A stretch of 64,000 bases of DNA from JALOLV01 sp046295175 (GTDB taxonomy: Bacteria > Bacteroidota > Bacteroidia > Cytophagales > Spirosomataceae). The position numbers were made by a program, and so were the translations under genes. Position 1 is the stretch's first letter; every line of letters starts with the position of its first letter. The stretch covers positions 248,001 to 312,000 of the forward strand of contig JBKBNY010000003.1 in the NCBI GenBank assembly GCA_046295175.1, given 5' to 3'. Below are positions 62,519 through 64,000 of this stretch, piece by piece. Below the pieces are notes generated by a model. The model saw only the letters and a program-made list of their open reading frames with translations, made no database searches and was not told the DNA's origin.

Positions 62519-63121
62519 ATGAAAAACTTAATTTGGATTGCACTATTTAGCCTATCTATCGCATTTGTATCATGTAATCAAGACAGTGTAACGCCAGAAG
62601 ATGACTCTGCAGTTTCTGAATTCTTGTTTATGGCAACTACTGCCGACTCTGTTACTCACAAGAAAAAATGTAATTTGACCGAAATTGAAGTTTCTGCTCT
62701 ACCTGCTGCCGTAACTGCCTATATTTCAACTACTTATGTTGGTTCTACTATCAATAAAGCTGGCAAAACAGACGATGGTCTTTTTGTCGTAAGTGTTACG
62801 AAAGCTGATGGCACGAAAGTTGGTTTAGTATTCAACGCCGATGGTACATTTAAAGCCGAAAGAACTCATAAATCGCATGGCACTCCAGTTGCAGTAACTG
62901 CTTTACCAAAAGCAATTACAGATTATGTAACGGCAAATTATGCGGGTTCGACCATCGAAAAGGCATTTCAGAGTACAACTGATAGTAGCTATAAACTCGT
63001 TGTGAAGAAATCAGATGGTACTTTTGTAGGTCTGGGCTTTGATAAAGATGGAAAGTTTGTTGGAGAAGTTTCGGTAAAAGGTAAAGGAAAAGGCAAGGGA
63101 AGAGGAAACAAACCTTCTTGA
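62519..63121 (+). CDS. PepSY-like repeat lipoprotein
   Basis: This 200-residue lipoprotein has a lipobox ending at C19 (AFVSC). It contains two PepSY-like repeats, about residues 57-125 and 128-190: LPAAVTAYISTTYVGSTINK and LPKAITDYVTANYAGSTIEK. Each is followed by a beta-hairpin with VSVTKADGTKVGLVFNADG or VVKKSDGTFVGLGFDKDG. The last 15 residues are almost all Lys and Gly (KGKGKGKGRG). This matches the PepSY-like (DUF2874) families of Bacteroidota, thought to sit in the periplasm. The basic tail could bind nucleic acid or acidic polymer. A hairpin follows the gene. Confidence 0.83.
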   Translation: MKNLIWIALFSLSIAFVSCNQDSVTPEDDSAVSEFLFMATTADSVTHKKKCNLTEIEVSALPAAVTAYISTTYVGSTINKAGKTDDGLFVVSVTKADGTKVGLVFNADGTFKAERTHKSHGTPVAVTALPKAITDYVTANYAGSTIEKAFQSTTDSSYKLVVKKSDGTFVGLGFDKDGKFVGEVSVKGKGKGKGRGNKPS

Positions 63122-63143
63122 TAATAATCGTATATTAAATTTC

Positions 63144-63182
63144 GTTAGAGGATTAAACCTTTTTACTACTTAGTCCTCTAAC
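63144..63182 (+). terminator. Hairpin after the PepSY-like gene
   Basis: GTTAGAGGA (63144-63152) pairs with TCCTCTAAC (63174-63182). There is no long T tract. Confidence 0.5.
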
Positions 63183-63227
63183 AATTATAAATTACTCTCT
63201 TTTTCCGATAACAAAACACATACACAC

Positions 63228-63386
63228 ATGGAATTACAAATAAAAAACGCCAAAGGAAAACTTCTTGAAAAATGTTTGTTTAGTCCTTCTCAAAATATCG
63301 AGATAAATCCGTCTTATTTGAAAACGGGAGTTATTGTGGAGATTTTACTTGATAACGGCAAAGTTATCCAACAAATGTTTAGATAA
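63228..63386 (+). CDS. 52-residue protein resembling a stand-alone type-A sorting-tail domain
   Basis: The ATG at 63228 opens 52 codons to TAA at 63384. The product has no signal peptide. It reads as the C-terminal secretion domain found at the end of Bacteroidota type IX cargo: IKNAKGKLLEKCLF, then NIEINPSYLKTGVIVEIL and DNGKVIQQMFR. Sorting tails follow a similar plan (xNxxGK, SxLxxGxYxVxI, xNGKxxxxKF). It follows the PepSY-like gene by 107 bases. No protein body is attached, so it could be a separate cytoplasmic protein with the same fold, or a remnant. The resemblance is by eye only. Confidence 0.6.
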   Translation: MELQIKNAKGKLLEKCLFSPSQNIEINPSYLKTGVIVEILLDNGKVIQQMFR

Positions 63387-63389
63387 TCA

Positions 63390-63460
63390 TTCAATGTTCA
63401 AGGGTTCAATGTTCAAGAGTAGAAAAAATTATTTAGAACTTTGAACCCTTGAACGTTGAA
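63390..63460. terminator. 25-bp imperfect inverted repeat between convergent genes
   Basis: 63390-63414 (TTCAATGTTCAAGGGTTCAA...) pairs with 63436-63460 with two mismatches. The TTCAAxGTTCAA units resemble AATGTTCAAAGTTC at about 5451-5464, so it may belong to a dispersed repeat family that also acts as a terminator. Confidence 0.68.
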
Positions 63461-63469
63461 CTTTTTAAC

Positions 63470-64000
63470 CTATTTCATCATTTTTGCCGAGCTCGCACCA
63501 GAAGTATGAGCTTTCATTGAGCCACCACCCTTACATTTTATCGAACTCGCCCCACTTGCATCGGCACTTACTTTTCCAGAAGCATATAATTTCACATCAC
63601 TCGCTCCCGAAGCATCAATATCAGCATTGCTCGTTGTAAATTCATAACCGTCAAAATCTGAAGCACCTGAGCAATCTACATCAATTGTATTTCCTTTTCC
63701 AATCAATTTTAGGTTTGAAGCACCTGAACAATCAACTTTTAGGTTTTGAGCATCGGCGTAAATAACACTCGAAGAAGCCCCAGAAACATTTAGATTGAGG
63801 TCGTTACTGCTAAAACCGCTTACTTTTGAAGTACTTGCCCCCGAAAAATGAACAAACGATAACTTAGGCATCGTGATAGTTACATAAACATTTTTGCGGT
63901 TACGCCATTTTCCCCAGTTGTTTGGGTAGCCCAAGTCGAGTTCTCCGCCCGAAACCTTTGCGATAATGTCTTCTACATCTTGCTCACGCCCACGAACCTC
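63470..64000 (-). CDS. DUF2807 (head GIN domain) surface protein, partial (5' end outside window)
   Basis: Bases 63470-64000 encode the last 176 residues; the frame stays open to the right edge, and the visible part begins EVRGREQDVEDIIAKVSGGE. The DUF2807 pattern is clear: NVYVTITMPKLSFVHFSGAS, then repeated units with SGAS (SGASSSVIYADAQNLKVD, CSGASNLKLIGKGNTIDVD, SGASDVKLYASGKVSADASG), each a rung of a beta-helix-like stack. Such proteins have an N-terminal export signal, which would lie beyond the window. The role is unknown; older annotations call it an auto-transporter adhesin head. It is convergent to the 52-residue gene. Confidence 0.9.
   Translation of the reverse strand, partial: EVRGREQDVEDIIAKVSGGELDLGYPNNWGKWRNRKNVYVTITMPKLSFVHFSGASTSKVSGFSSNDLNLNVSGASSSVIYADAQNLKVDCSGASNLKLIGKGNTIDVDCSGASDFDGYEFTTSNADIDASGASDVKLYASGKVSADASGASSIKCKGGGSMKAHTSGASSAKMMK

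Noticed and set aside
1..64000. CRISPR array, prophage, tRNA or rRNA genes
   Set aside because: No regularly spaced direct repeats, phage structural genes or tRNA-like cloverleaf with a T-loop consensus were seen by eye; a tRNA and CRISPR search program would be decisive.

Overview
The window looks like a low-GC Bacteroidota chromosome, most likely Cytophagales (an Emticicia/Arcicella/Runella-like lineage; the genus is a guess). Supporting signs are FecI/FecR/TonB signalling, DUF4249 next to a TonB receptor, CarboxypepD_reg-like receptor domains, secreted enzymes ending in a C-terminal G-C-N tail of the '3-coathanger' type, promoters of the TTTG/TAnnTTTG class, and short palindromic intergenic repeats. 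I saw no tRNA, rRNA, CRISPR, prophage or intact insertion sequence.

Layout. 1-4626: two tandem secreted reprolysin-like zinc proteases, the first cut by the window edge. 4734-6606: a family 2 glycosyltransferase and a two-domain VOC protein. 6670-12671 (minus): CotH kinase, Cthe_2159-type beta-helix lipoprotein, a repeat protein, VTC polyphosphate-polymerase-domain protein, DUF4956 membrane protein and DUF2490 protein. 12844-14587: a divergent LytS/LytTR two-component system. 14756-16430: bestrophin and beta-carbonic anhydrase. 16498-17916: a second CotH. 18138-22052: a large secreted GH13 enzyme. 22133-29505: lipoprotein, esterase, RlmI-type methyltransferase, DUF4249/TonB pair and a small secreted protein. 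29540-40406 (minus): MFS transporter, DUF1801, TonB transducer, FecR anti-sigma, ECF sigma, GH106-like glycosidase and sugar isomerase, with a nested palindromic element between FecR and sigma.

40693-44021: a sulfide/persulfide-type module (ArsR regulator, TauE exporter, CstB-like MBL-rhodanese, small membrane protein); a second CstB-like gene lies at 54603-56018. 44122-47360: a probable L-fucose module (AraC, SDR, FucP). 47495-53250: Uma2, M61 peptidase, a membrane-bound LuxR-type regulator and a surface protein. 53251-53972 holds gene debris and a repeat. 56272-64000: a tiny membrane protein, zinc alcohol dehydrogenase, ABC-F protein, RNase HII, OmpA-like protein, a deformylase-like protein, PepSY-like lipoprotein, a 52-residue protein resembling a sorting tail, and a partial DUF2807 surface protein.

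The strongest candidate for an under-described system is 6670-17916. It combines CotH kinases, a polyanion-binding-type beta-helix, a VTC/DUF4956 pair and a LytTR system. A 12-bp direct repeat with 21-bp period lies in the divergent intergenic region, and a bicarbonate-handling pair sits between the two CotH genes. Together they suggest an envelope phosphorylation or polyphosphate system under extracytoplasmic control. This is an inference from gene families and layout only.
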